Shown: piece after piece, positions 1 through 13,100 of the stretch | Layout of the letters: each line of letters opens with the position of its first letter | Numbering within the stretch: position 1 is the first letter of the stretch | From: Lunularia cruciata | Taxonomy: Eukaryota > Streptophyta > Marchantiopsida > Lunulariales > Lunulariaceae | Direction: 5' to 3' | Assembly: GCA_948567375.1 (NCBI GenBank) | Contig: OX419760.1 | Location: 13,330,001 to 13,394,000 of the forward strand | Length of the DNA: 64,000 nt | Notes under the pieces: model-generated | What the model was told of the DNA's origin: nothing | Database searches by the model: none | The model's input: only the letters and a program-made list of their open reading frames with translations | Made by a program: the position numbers and the translations under genes

Positions 1-894
1 CATGTAAATATTGCTCACAAAGAAGTATGAGAAGAGGTAAACATTCCGCTTCCCACCAAGGAGTGGATAGAGAAGGAGTGGGAGAAAAGCCAACCTCAAG
101 AAGAAGAATATGTAAGCAAACTTGACTAAAAATGAAGACATCCTTCTTGTAGGAAGTGATCTATACAATAGGTCTAGCTCTTCAAGAGCTTAAAATGATT
201 CTTCCCTACTACCAAAAATTGAACAAGACAATCACCAACCATGTGAAGTTGGTTGCTCATCTTAATTGGGTTACTCAAGCAGCTAATGCAAAGAAGGCAA
301 GAGCTCATTAGGAGCTCAAGGAGATCAAGGAGCAGCTCCAAAACAAAGACAAAAGTTGTCATGAATAAGAGCAAACAATAGACAAGTAGAGGAAGTGGAG
401 CAGTCAAGATTGAAGAAGAATGATGGAGATATAGAAAGAATATAGGTGATGGTATGGGTACTCAATCTTGGAATCACATAGCAAAGAGTAGAACATGACA
501 AACAACTTCTTGTTGAGATGAGGAAGTGATCGCATTGAAGATTGAGTTGGAGCGTGCATGAATCAAGATCATCATTGATGAGATCATGTATGGTGATTAT
601 AAGGAACTTGTAAAAATTCACATCAAGGTATTGACCAATCTACTTGATAAACAAGAGCAGCAAGAAGAATTAATCTGTGTTCAAGTATGGTTTGAGATAG
701 AAGGAGAAATAAGGGCCATTTGTATGAACTTGGAGGAAGAGTATGCTCAAGTGTTCATAACAATGGAAGCTATGGTAAACCAGATGATCAAGCATGTAGA
801 GAAACTAGCAAAGACCTTCCCTCATCAAGTTAGATTGCACAACCTAAAGACCAAAATTCACACATTGGGCAAAAAGGTCTACAACAACAAATAA
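1..894 (+). pseudogene. Degenerate charged coiled-coil ORF, family D repeat
   Basis: The + strand reads as broken blocks rich in Lys, Glu and Gln, with many stops and frame changes. The longest open block is 586-894, about 102 residues, Glu/Lys/Leu-rich with heptad-like spacing and ending in a Lys-rich tail. No catalytic motif is visible. A comparable ORF lies at 37680-38575, and both are followed by the same conserved noncoding region, so I infer an internal ORF of one repeat family rather than a host gene. I do not recognise the family. It could be a Gag-like or structural protein of a non-autonomous element. Confidence 0.45.
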
Positions 895-910
895 CTTGTA
901 CACTTGTTCA

Positions 911-948
911 CTTGAAAGAGTCATGGATCAATCCATGACTCTTTCAAG
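911..948. repeat. Near-perfect palindrome, 18-bp arms
   Basis: CTTGAAAGAGTCATGGAT at 911-928 is followed by a 2-base spacer and its exact reverse complement at 931-948. It sits between the coiled-coil relic and the family D conserved region. No flanking target duplication is evident. Confidence 0.9.
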
Positions 949-964
949 ATTGCATCTTCTAGAA

Positions 965-1490
965 AGTACACTTGTTTATGGTTGTAGTCATTAGAGTGAT
1001 TGGACCTTTGTGGTGAAACTATTAGAGAAGTAGGGACTGCCATTAGCATGTACATAGCAATTGTGGTGCTAATGCCATTCAACATGTTAATTACAATTGT
1101 GATGCTAACAAAGTTGGAAGCATTAGCAAAGATCAAATGCTTACAATCATGGCCAATTTCACCTTTAGTGAGAAGTGAAACAGAAAGTGAAGTGACTTTT
1201 GTGAGAAATGAACCATCACATTGAGGAATAATTTGGAAAAGATCTATAGTGTAAGTAATTTGTTTCTCCTTTTTTTAATGGATCATAGGGAATGACACTA
1301 CTACTATCTTCTAGGAATAACTCTACCCAAGAGATTAAATAGGAAACAATATAGAATTGACCATCGTGACACTTTTTTTAAACTTCTAGTCATTTCAAAC
1401 TTATATGTCGATGGGAACAACCAGTTCTTATATTTTTACTACATTGTGGTCAACATTGAGTCATTATAGGTCTTCAGCCAATGAGAAGTA
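965..1490 (+). repeat. Family D terminal region, copy 1
   Basis: This noncoding stretch aligns by eye with 39300-39770 (+) and with the reverse complement of 45290-45770. Shared landmarks in the same order are a GTTGTAGTCAT block, an ATTGTGGTGCTAATG block, GAAATGAACCATCA, a CTACCCAAGAG..TTAAATA block near 1325, and an AACCAGTTCTTA block near 1420. The order conserved over about 500 bases suggests an LTR or another terminal region of a retroelement. Its ends were not defined. Confidence 0.55.
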
Positions 1491-1499
1491 ACTATTATT

Positions 1500-4400
1500 C
1501 AAATGTTAGTTCTTTTTAATTATAGCTTTATATTTTTTTGTTTGTGGTCTATGGTTTTTCTTCAAGGTATGTTTTGCAAATAGATTATTATTGAAAAATT
1601 TATCATGAAAACAGTTTATTTCTTCTTTATTTCAAAGTATACCCATGCTAAAATTACCCATCCAAATTTTCATCCAAATTATGGAGAAAATTACATACTT
1701 CAATCTTTCTTAAATTTGCATACATCCAAGGACAAAAATGTAAGTATATGTATATACCATGGTGTATTGGTTACGGTTTCTATTATGCATTGATGTTATG
1801 GATGGTGCTAATCATATAGAACCTACAATGACAAGGAGTTAGATTATTCACAAGTCATTTTAGGCAACTCATAGGTTAATCATATTAGTCAATCACTAAA
1901 TAAAGTTTGAGGCATTCAAGTATAAGTTGGTTTATGTTGGTTGGTCTATCAATTTTTCCCAAAGGTTTTAAGAAGTGAAATGAAGTTTTAAGTGTTTGAA
2001 ATGCTCTAGTGCTCCAAATCTAAGGAGGATTACCTACATTGATCTTAAGTATGTTTTGCTAGAAACCCTATAATGATCAATTTTTACTTTCACCAACCCA
2101 TTCTCCTTATTTTGGAATAATAAGGAGAATGAGTTGTTAGATTGCTGTTTTTCTAAATTCATATTTTCTCCTCTTCCTTGGAAAAGAAGACCTTGTACCT
2201 ATCAAGTGAGCTTCTCAAGCTAATGGTGGTGGTAGAGATTTCATACCTATCAATTGAGCTCTTCAAGCTAATACCAATGGTAAAGGGTGCAAAAGTTGAA
2301 ACAGAACTTCAATTTTTTGAGCAATTCCTGTTTTGGCACCTAAACATTTTTAACAAGACTTAAAGGAAGCAAACCTATTGCAAAAATTTATTTTGTAATT
2401 TGCCATGGACCTATAGGATGAAAACCCATGTGAAAGGATTATGGTCTCTAAATTGGTAGCTTTGAGCTTGTAAGCTATAAGAAAAAAACCTTTACAACAT
2501 ATACTTCATTATAGAGGTTTATAGTATATAAGTGCGGGGTGAAATATACTATAGAGCTATGGGTTATAAAATGGGTTCAAAGCATCTTGCTCCATAGCTC
2601 ATGAAATCGACCTCAATGAACTCCAACCAAGAACCAAGAAAATAATTTGAAACAAAAATTTGAATCTTTAAAGAATTTTTTAAGTCTTATAAGGTCTCTA
2701 TCCAATGCACTCATTCCTTATTTGAGCACATCCTTCAAGAATAATACATAGAGCTTCTTTAGTTGGAGTAGTAATCTGAACATATGGCTTTTATGTTAAG
2801 AATAAGCAATCTGCTACAATGCTATTGCTCAAGAGATGATAGATTTGAGCTTGGTGCTCTTAGAATTCAATAGCTATGTAGTCTACTTGAATGAAAAATC
2901 TCCCACAAACTTGTACATAGTATAAGCAACTTGGGAGATCTCAAACTTTATCTAAGCATCTTTGTCTTTCATATCCTTGCAAATCCTAGACATATAAACT
3001 TCCTTGTGTATTGTATAACCTTCCTAAATCTTATGCAAGAAAGAACTTGGTTAAACAGAAGGTATGTGAAGCATGTTGGGTAGATGAGTTTTAGAAAACA
3101 CCTAGCATGGCTCTTTTTGAGTCTAGTAGAAAGAAATGGTATTGATACATACAACCTTTGGTAAATAATCTCTCCTCCTTTGAGATGAAGAGGGTTGGGC
3201 ATGAATCTAGTGTTTTTGGGTATCTACCATCAATACTTCTACGTTTTTTAACTTCAGCCATGGCTTTGGATTGGGGCTTTGAAGAAAATTTCTTTTGCAA
3301 TATCCATGGGTTGAATGATGACTTGCACACACATTGTAATCTACAACTCTCACCTAAGCTCATGGTCTATTGGAAAATTGTGGAAGAGAAGATTGATAAA
3401 TAAGGCTAAAGTCTTGGAAATTTTGTGCTTTGATCTCCTTGTCTAGTTTTTTAACTCTATGGAAGGAAGAACATCCTTCATGCTTCACCTTCTAAAATTT
3501 GTTGGCCATGCTTTTTGTGTGGGTCTAAATGGATCTACTTTAAAAATCTTAGTTATTATCAAATTTGTTATTTGAATCTTGTCAATTATCCCATTCTTGT
3601 TAAGCATGTGGCATCTTTTGACTTAAATAATATCTTCACAACCACCCAATCATGTTTGTTCCTAGTCCATGTAGTCTCATTCAATGAAATGTGGATTCAA
3701 TTGCACTTGAAGTTTAGGTTCAAGTAAACAATTTGGATATCTACATAATCAAGATATTTAAATTGATCATCATTTTCATAGGAACTCAAAATGACTAATC
3801 AACAAGAAAAATATGGCAGTTTAATTGTCCGATTAGTAATGTCAACCAAAATATAGGTATTTAGGGTCCACTTTGAATTTAAGATCTTTGTGTTCATCTT
3901 TTCTTTGTTGCATGTGCATCTCCCTTATTGGCCAATTGTTTCACAGCACTAGCAATACTTTTGCTTTATCTTCTTCCATACACTCTTAACTTTGGATCTA
4001 AGAAGTCTCCCTTTGAGTCTACCAATCCTAATTTGATCTCTTTCTAATTCAAATCTATATTCTATTTCTAATATACTCACTGCTTATACTTTTCTATTAT
4101 TATGAACTCAAATACATATTGAAATGGAATATTTAAAACTTCTAAGTATTCAATGATGAAAAATAGTTTTATTAAAATGTTGCTAGAAGTCTTCCCTATT
4201 TTTTCTCTTTGATTTCTTCTCCTTGCAAATATGTTAATACCAAACTAAATATTTTTTTATCAACTCATGCTTGAGTCCAATAATTTTCTCCACCATTCAT
4301 TTCACTCCAAAAGAACATGTTTCTACTTCCTCCTCCTCCACCAAGAGCAATTGTGGTTTTCACTCTTCTCTCTTCTTTTTAGCCTTACAAAAAAAACTAA

Positions 4401-6059
4401 CAAAATTCAAATCTTATTATTTATCCACTACAAAATCTATTCATCCATAGGAGCTAAGAAAAATTAGAATAAACTTAAGTTCACTTTCTCTCTTTCTTTC
4501 AGCACCGCTCTTTCTTCAAGTGCATCCTACCATAGTTTTGATCCGAAGGATGTAGAATTATCCCTTGCACATTTCACATGAATTGCACAATCCTCTCAAT
4601 AAGAGAAAGAAGTCTTTCCATCATTGTAAAATATTGTAGAAATGTTTAATAACCACATTGGAGCAAGCTTTCTTCATAAAAAAACATAAAATAAGATGCA
4701 CATGGTTAGGTATTTGGAAAAGTCTATTTTAATCAAAAGAGATTATCTAAAGATAACTTGATTAATTTTATAAGATAGTTTTATTGTTTGACAGGTTGCA
4801 TGATTACTCTTTATATCCAAGGTATATTATGCATTGAGAGAAGTTTTCTTTTCTTCTTGTGGAATGAGCATGAATTTTTTCTTTCACTTTGCTCCAATGT
4901 GAATAAGTCCTACAAGCATTAACAATTTGGAAGTAGTAAACTAGTTTTCCATTTGTATTTGATTTTTTTGTTGAAGACAAGAAAATGTGTAGGATCCTTA
5001 AAGGCCCCTACCAAATATGCATGCACTGGTGATATCCATTGTCCGGGTATACATGGAAAATTTTTCTTTAGTAAGGAGTGGCTAAATTCTTTTTTCTTAA
5101 CTTATTGTAAACTTAAGTTGGATACTAAGATTTACAATCTTCCTAATATTTTCACCAAATGAGTCTACAATTAACAAGATAAACCTAACATCATGAAACT
5201 AAGAGGGAACAAAACAATTATCCTTATCAACCTCAACCAACATATCTTGTAATTAGTATCTCCAAGAATAATTATTTTATCTTGGATTTACAACACATAT
5301 TATATTATGGTTGACATATGAAAAGATTTATTAAATTTTTGCTTTTGTAGTAAAGAATAATTTACTATGTTTCTAGGTATATATTTTTTAGTAATTATTG
5401 CAAAACTTATATCCATCAAATTTTGAAGATTATGTAGAATATATAGCTATAAATTTAAAAAAAAATTATGATTGTAACTATAGAGCAGATTTATTTCACC
5501 TCAATTCTTTATGTTGAAAGAAGAAGTCAAATGGTTATAAAGTACTCCAAAGTTGGATAACTATGGGTAGAAAACCCTCAACATATTGCTTCCCATGACT
5601 AGATGATCAAATTTTAATATTTTAATCTTACAACTACAATAGTCTTCTATAGTCATCCAAATTTAGAATTTTAATTGCAATAATCCTGTTTTATTTTTCA
5701 GTTTGTTATGGTGCTCTAACTTCATAGGACATAAAAAGCAAGTAACATGAAAGACTAGCAAACCCAAGGGAATAATTTATAAAAAATAGAAATTATCTTA
5801 ATATCTCAATTCATTAATCGATTAGAAAAGAATTACACTCTTACAACTTTATAAGGAAAAAAATTTAATGGAGAACTAGCGGTTGGTGTGCTCTTTGATC
5901 ACGCAATGTATGTTAATGCAATACAATTTATTAGAGTTTCATATGTTAAATTGTTTCAACAAAAATGCCAAGCATTCAGATTCACAATTATAGACTAATG
6001 CAGGGGGAAGTTGTAATGCATGAACCCCAAACATGAAAAGCTTTAAATTTGGCTTTAGT
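1500..6059. other. AT-rich stretch with no supported gene
   Basis: Only short stop-limited ORFs occur and none carries a recognisable motif. Small structures are a hairpin at 2094-2136 and a 48-bp tandem duplication at about 2197-2290. Homopolymer A/T runs are frequent. I see no splice-compatible gene, RNA gene or intact element. Confidence 0.5.
2094..2136. repeat. Hairpin, 18-bp arms with 7-base loop
   Basis: Arms at 2094-2111 and 2119-2136 are inverted complements with one mismatch, around the core ATTCTCCTTATT / AATAAGGAGAAT. The loop is TTGGAAT. It lies in AT-rich noncoding DNA and could be a miniature inverted-repeat remnant. Confidence 0.75.
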
Positions 6060-7724
6060 CTACAATAGCTCTCTAAATAAAACATTATATGTTATAATGA
6101 CATTAGCAGACGTCCCATTAGCAACCTTGATCTTTTCTGGATAACAACCTTGCAAAAGTGCCACATAGAGTTGACCATGTGTAAATGCCCTATGGTTAAG
6201 GAATATACCAACAGAATCAAATGACTGACCTTGCAATTTGTTGACCATTGTTGCAAATGCACTTGTGATTGGAAACAATCACCTATTTAAGGTGAAAGGA
6301 TATCAAGGATTGGTGCTAGGGTGTTGGTTTTGCAGGGTCAACCACTCTCTCCTTATATACTACCCTTCAACAATCTTGCATGATAGAACTGAGCTCGTAA
6401 TTGTGGTTAGTTGTAGATGAGTGCCGTTGCACAATCCCATGGAGGGATTCAGATTCCTCAACAACATGATGAATTGGCAAACTTTGAGCTCAAGCTTGTG
6501 TGGAGGAAAGCTATTGAATTGAAGCAAGTTGAGAAACTCCATTGGGTAGTTGTTTGTGTTGATGCCATCATCATTGTTTATGGAATTTGTGCTAAGGTAG
6601 ACATGTACATCTCTTGGCATTTTCTTTGTCACTCGGTGGTTGATCATCTAAGCATCTTCATTGCAAATGGTGAGAATGACTCAATTCAAGAATTCTGAAG
6701 GATCATCAAAGATGTCAGCAATAATGCCGTCAAGAGAATTACCGATCATGATCATTGATCTTGGGACATCAAACTGCCATGCAATTCTGCCTTTACCAAC
6801 ATCAAGCAAGAAGGACTGGAACTCATGATGGATTTGAAGGTGCATGTTGGTCATTAATTTAAACATTGTCATCAAAGGCCATAGATGTGACTTCTTTAGA
6901 CAATCATTGACAGTTGCATTTCAACCACCTTTGAACACCATCAAAAGAATTTGTCAAAAGTCACCACCAAATAGAACCACTTTTCCTCCAAAGGGTGCAT
7001 CAACCCCAAGCAAGTCCCTAAGTGTGCAATTGATGGCCTTGATAACATAGTGTTGTTCCATTGGTGCCTCATCCCATAAGATCAAATCCATCTCTCTAAT
7101 ATTGACCTCCAAGTTTGATCATGCATTAACATTGCACGTTGATTGCTCATGCAGCTGCAATGGTATCACCAAAGAAGAATGTGTTTTTCATCCCTGCTTA
7201 AGCAAGCAAGCGGCAATGCCACTTGTTGCCATGGCCATGCACTTATATCCAAAAGGTGGAAGTGATCCGAGAATGGCATTGTAGATAAACGTTTTATTTG
7301 TATTGCCGGGACCGTCAAGAAAGAAGAGCCTCTCTTGATAGTTGGGATTCCGTGTAGCAGCAATGATGCATTCAAATGCAACTTGCTTGTCAATATTGAG
7401 CAAATCCAATATCAAGTGGTCAAATTCAGCAACATTAATGTTGTTGTCATCATTGTCTTGAACATAAGAGTCAACATTGTTGCCAACACAGCCATTATAC
7501 TCTGAAAGAAATTTGTCAATATTCACAAATGACAACAATTGTTTGTTATGCTGATCCAGGCAGCACTTGAGAGAGTCAACCAAGCATTTTTGGCATTCTC
7601 CATTGCCTGAGGAGTGGAAATCTTCAGGCATTGCCTTATAGTGCGGTTGAAGCATGCTTAACAGATCAGCCGGATCAATGAATATCAATAGTGTAACAAA
7701 TAGCCACTCAATTTGAGATGGCAT
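6060..7724 (-). pseudogene. Helitron PIF1-like helicase fragment
   Basis: The block at 7188-7724 includes LFFLDGPGNTNKTFIYNAIL; the Walker A loop at 7290-7313 reads GPGNTNKT where the family has Gly-rich GPGGTGKT, so it is degraded. It is followed by ATSGIAACLL, the next conserved helicase motif. The last block, 6060-6278, holds VNKLQGQSFDSVGIFL and HGQLYVALLQG, the C-terminal PIF1/Helitron motif. Between them (6280-7187) the frame is lost in many places. The two altered Walker glycines mean no ATPase activity even if frames were repaired. Confidence 0.8.
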
Positions 7725-8289
7725 GCAAATGGTAGTTGCCTCTTACATGTATAAATCCCATTCAAAATTATCAGCAAAAAGATCTCAAGCAATTGCGGTA
7801 GCCTTAAATGTGGGATGCGCAATACTATTGAATGTTCAAACATCTTCATACAATTTTGGGGTGATAACGTGATGTAAGAGTAGATGAAGGTAGAAGATGT
7901 CCATTCCTATAGGGACCATGTTGGTCTGAGCAATGACCTATCAAGCATTTTGATGCCGACTCTATTCCTTATTGCGCTTATCCCATGAATAATGAACTAG
8001 AAAGTCTATATAAGTTAGCAATAGATCAAGAGCATCATCAGGATCAGCCTCATCTTGCAATTGGGCAAAAATACAATGATTAGCCTCAAAGAAATTTGTT
8101 AGCAAAGTTTTTCTATTTGCCTTGACGATCAAGGGGAGTAACAAAAAAATCAGATTGAGTGTGATGTATTGCTTGTTAGGCAACTGGATTGGAAGGTGCA
8201 CCACATTATGGCTCATGTGGTTGGCTTTGAAGCCAAATATACACCAACATGTCTCCTAGGCTGTGATATATCACCCTTCAAGGTATTGA

Positions 8290-9419
8290 TCAATTTGATC
8301 GATGATTTGATCCTCGGTTGGGACCTTTAAAAACATACTTATGCAAATATTTAATAGAGCTCAAAGAGTTGTAGTGCTCAACATTAATATAGAGGTTGTA
8401 CTTACACAACAAATTATTGGTTATAGGGACTACCAACAGATGGTCTAAATTGAAAAAGCATCCCTTAGTACACTTACTTACCATATGTCATTGGTCTTGG
8501 TGATGATAAATCATGCGGTCGTGGTGATCAACATCAATAGTAAGGCGGAGCTGCTTGGAGAAATCCTTACTACAAGCACCATCATGCATATAGGGACAAT
8601 TTGGGTCTGCATTGCTATAAGGACCATGCAGCATATGGGTCTTGACGGCTTCAAATAATTGTGGCTCAATGTTTGGAATCTCAATTGCAATGAACTTGTC
8701 CATGACATCATCCTCATTGAGCTTTTGTTCTAACCAAAATAATAAGTGCACATGAGGCAGTCCTTGCTTTTGGAATTCTATAGTATAGCAATAGGCCTGG
8801 ACCTTACCAAGAATGCTCTATTTAACAATCTCATCTAGCATTGCATGCATTTTCATATGGAAGATGTGTGTACAATATCCAAACGGTCTTAAGGTTTTTG
8901 GTGCGGTAAGAGCTAGGACTTAATTTCTGGCAATTCAAGATTGCAAGTCATGGTTATGAAGAGTGCCAATTTCCTGAAGCTCCTTACCAGTGCCATGCTA
9001 TCTTGGAGCCACTACTACATGTAGCATGGAGATCCAATGGTGGTAGTTGTAGGTAAAATGATTTGCTGCCTAATTTTCTCCCGACTATCTCCATGCATTA
9101 TGTCAACTAGGCCCTGATAACATTTTGCTCATAGTTGGTGCTAGTTGTGCCTGATGAAGGTCATGTTTGCACACCCAACTCTCAAATACTGATCAACAAC
9201 AAACTGCTGAAAGAGTTTACCACCCATGTATAAGATGTTTGACACGACGCACTTTTGTAGGCAATAATGGACATAAGACTTTAAAGTGCTATCGATAGCA
9301 TTCTTGAGCTCTATTAACCATTTGTGTCCACCTTCCGGGACAAATATTAGGTATGAGAGAGCGTCATATGTTGGGTGACATACATTGATGTGTTTTAGAC
9401 CTCCACCATGTTTGTGCAA
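8290..9419 (-). pseudogene. Helitron Rep (HUH nuclease) fragment
   Basis: Rep nicks and ligates single strands during rolling-circle transposition. The HUH motif is visible as HVH at 8746-8754, within GLPHVHLLFW read on the minus strand. Downstream, 8488-8751 carries the IPN..P.LFEAVK and MLHGPYSNADPNCPYM stretches typical of plant Helitrons. The block at 8290-8484 holds YLHKYVFKG, keeping both tyrosines of the Y-x3-Y catalytic pair. The block at 9141-9419 carries HPTYDALSYLIFVPEGG and GGKLFQQFVVDQY, also family hallmarks. Reading-frame breaks separate these blocks. Confidence 0.8.
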
Positions 9420-9671
9420 AACAATATCACATAGAGCTAGTTGACCGTTGTCTATGACAACTACCGCGACTTCAAGTGTTGTTGTGCGGTTGAATTGATG
9501 GGAGTGCTCTCCAGCAAGAGCATGACCGCTAATAGCCTGCTTGATATTGGCAAAGATTGTAGAGATACCCCTAGCATGTTCAAATTGCTACACAAGTTGG
9601 TTGACAGATTGCATAGCGGAATGCAGAGAGTCCATTGTAGAGGAATCAAGATCAGCAAATACCTCCATACG

Positions 9672-10139
9672 TCAGTCCATTTGCATGTCAGGATTGAGAA
9701 AATACATTTGGCAATATATTGTCAACTCATCATTGGCTGGTTTGATGCCATCTCCAATCCAATGATAGAGCTCACCATTGACACAAAAAGAATAGATGTC
9801 ATCACGCTCGCTTGCAAGGTTCGTGTCAATATTACTTTTCATGCTTGTGAATGCAAAGGCCTGATTGTACTTGCGGATATTAGCAAGAACGGACTTCAAA
9901 CTGGGTGATGAGCACTAAAATAGATTTATAAGCAACGGATGTGGCTCAAGAGAGCCAATCATAGAATCGCTGGTGACTTTACCATTGTGGCAACAGATGG
10001 AACCCTTTTTAGACTTCCACCTGCATGCACAACATGTGGTGCAAACCACTGTCATGCTACTACATGTTTGGCATCCGACCTTGCTAAAGTCATTGATTGA
10101 ACATTGTGCTTTCAGCATGCTAAGAGAGCACGGAATCAA
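9672..10139 (-). pseudogene. Helitron N-terminal domain fragment
   Basis: The block at 9915-10139 has clustered cysteines ending in a CCHNGK stretch, matching the zinc-binding start of Helitron proteins. The block at 9672-9899 contains NIRKYNQAFAFTSM followed by an ISG-like VNGELYHWIGD, typical of the Helitron-like N domain that precedes the Rep nuclease. The two blocks are separated by a stop or frame change. They lead directly into the Rep segment at 9419 and below on the same strand, which supports a single ancestral gene. Confidence 0.7.
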
Positions 10140-13100
10140 CCGACGATGATAACGATGAAATGATAAATCACAATCGTGGTCAGTACTGACTATTTCATTA
10201 CAATCTTCCCCAAAATATCAAAAAATCCCACCAAACTCTGACTGTGGACTTAACAAACCCCGCCAAACTCTAGTTGTGGACTTACAAAGCCCGCCAAATC
10301 AAAAGTAGCATAAAGTTGTCAGTGGTGGGGGCTCATCAATGGTGGAGGCATGGAAAACCTCATAGGCCCCAATGCAAAACGTTTTTAGTTGTATGATGTG
10401 AAAAATAATTGTTCATAATAATGAAGAACTACATGATTATTTTGATTTTGAAATACAATCCTTCAAGTTGTAATTCATATCATCACAACTATTATCAAAA
10501 TTACCTTTGAGCAAAGTCATATTTTTATATTTACCTAAAAGAGATAATCAAATTTTAAAACCTTAAAAAAATTTGTTTACCTCAACATAAAGCTATTGAT
10601 AAAATAAAAATTTCATGAGAAATATATAAGTATTACATGGATGTTTTTTAATATTCAATTTCATAAAAATGTTGCCAAAAACAAAGAAATGTTTGGAAAA
10701 CTCAATTTAAGGACTTCTTATTCTCAAGCTTGTGAAATAAATAAATTTCTTTATAAGGGATGATGTACCATCAAGAATACCATATTTGAAAAAATGCCTT
10801 GAAACCTCAAATATGAAAGTTTTGAATTTTCAAGATTTTAAAAGAAAGTTCTATGTGAAGAGTGATATGCATTGTTCTTCTTCATCAATGATAGGCTTCC
10901 ATATATAAAACATTTTTGAATTATTTAAGGCATTTAACTAGGTCCATGCAAATGTAAGCACCTTTTTTTCATGGTAAAGCTAGAATGCACCTATGTAAGG
11001 TGAAACTAGGCATACATCTATGTAAGAGAAACTCAAGCACACTTCTGAACAGAGTACTTAGGTATCTATATGGCAAACCTATGCAAAACATAGTTATGCT
11101 TCTTTCAAAAGCTATAGATATAAAAGGAGGAAAAGAGGATGTATGTTTTTTAGCACCTTTGCTCCTTCTATTCAGTGTAAGAGATAAAATTAATTTTTTC
11201 CTCAAATTACTGCAAAATGATAAAAATATTTTTGTATATTAGTACAGAGACCACTTTGTAAAAGAAATTGTGAAATTTAAATATTCATAGCATGAACATT
11301 TGTATACCAACATAATATTTTAGATTCTCAACCACAAATAGATGAGATTCAATAGTTTCCTACATAGCAAGCACATATATTTACTGGGGAACATTATCCA
11401 GAAAATCAAGAAAATGTTAGAGGAATACATGCATATTATGTATGAATGAGATTCACAATACTAAACTATTGTATTTTGATTTTACTTTGATTAAGTGATT
11501 TTCCTTAGGAAATAATAATGAGTCAAATATGAGCATAAATATTTTATAACAAAAGCAGCTACAAATATTACATATTGAAGGTAGTACTTACAAGAACAAG
11601 TTCCTCAAGAAGTGGAACAGTATGTTAAGAAAAATGGTAAAATCTAGGTTTGATTGTATAATAATGCAACAAATTAAAGGTAGAACCTTAAAAGATAGGT
11701 TCCTCAAAAAGTAGAAGATTATGCAAAGGAAATGGTAAATTCTGGTTTGATAGTATAGATGGAAATTTAGCATAGATTTGTTGTAAGATCTCAATTTTAT
11801 TTAAGAGTAGATTTGTATGACCTATGGGATGTATAATGCAACTAAGAGTATTTATGAAATTTTTTCATTATTATGTCAAAATTTCACTTATTTAGAGTTT
11901 GAAACAAGAAGCTTGAGGAAGAAGTCCTACTAGAAGTAGAAGAGGAAATTCATAGACATAATCAAACCTCAATTTTATGTTATAAAAGAAAATTTAGTAG
12001 AGGTTTTAGTTGAAGTGTTGTCTGATGTGAGTGTATGGTTCCAAACCTTAGCAAGCTCAGTTGATACTATATGGAATTTCTTATAAATGTTACCATTTTG
12101 TTAGAGATTTAGTTGTAAATTGCTTTCTTATCTACAAAGAGCCATGAATTACCTAGGAGGAAAACCTTTGAAAGCTTTATTGCAAGAAAGCTTAAAGCTA
12201 AAGCTAAAATTATTGCAAGAAATAAATGAGTTTCTCTAATATTTTTTGATTCAAATAATTTCATAAATTTTTTTTGGTTTTTCCTTAAATTAAGTGTAAA
12301 ATGAAAATTAATGTATGATTCAAAAGCTTGTCAAATTAATCATCTTATGATTTTACTTAAAAAGTGGTACAATAATTTAAATTTTGAAGCTGAAGTTATT
12401 CTAAAAGTATTCTTATTCGGGATGTTCACTAGGAAAGAGTACAATTGTTATGCTTGTACATAATAAAATGCACTTTCAGATATTGAATAACCAAAATGAT
12501 TAAAATTTTGCAAAAACTAGGAAATTTTTGTTGGTGCTAGTTTTTTCTAGTTATTGCAATTAGTTATTACTAATAGTTGAGATGGATTTGTAATTGATCT
12601 TCAATGGCAACATGAAATCAATACTCTATTTTAGGAACCAATTAACCTTAAATCTGATTCAAATACAACTATGATTGTCTCAAATTTCTTCTTGATTGAA
12701 TAAACTAGCACATTTATTGTAATTTTAAATAGGTATGTAATTAGTAAAAGCAGAAATTAGAAATTCATTCTCATACTTCTTTGTTTTTCCTTTAAAAAGA
12801 TATTTTAGAAAGATAAAACTTGCATTCTAATGGTTAGCCATACTTATGAGTATATTGGTTAAATATATTGTCCATCTCAATGGATCCACAATCTTTATTA
12901 TACTCATTTTTATAGTTACATTTTCTATAAATAGTTGAAGGATTTATAGGATTATGAATATTATTTAGACCAAACATCCAATCTAGTTCATCCATTAGAT
13001 CAAATTTCCTTATTTAGCTTTGAAGCAATAAGTTCATGCATCCAATTTAAATTTTAGAGCAAGCAATATCAATACTTATAGAGAAGAGTAGAGCTTGAAT

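Larger units (their letters stand above)
6060..10139 (-). mobile_element. Helitron Rep/helicase relic
   Basis: On the minus strand the order is an N-terminal Cys-rich segment, a Helitron-like N domain, a rolling-circle Rep domain with an HUH motif, then a PIF1-type helicase ending near 6060. That is the canonical order of plant Helitron proteins. Frameshifts and stops interrupt it many times, so it is not functional. I searched both sides for the expected 3' hairpin plus CTRR and the 5' TC terminus and could not define either end. A CTAG at about 5876-5879 is on the right side, but no convincing hairpin adjoins it. Confidence 0.8.

Noticed and set aside
174..621. Hydrophobic minus-strand ORFs resembling membrane proteins
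   Set aside because: They are antisense readings of the Lys/Glu-rich coiled-coil relic; reversed charged codons give Leu/Phe/Ser-rich sequence.
5876..5879. CTAG as the Helitron 3' end
   Set aside because: No GC-rich hairpin within the usual distance, and CTAG is common by chance.
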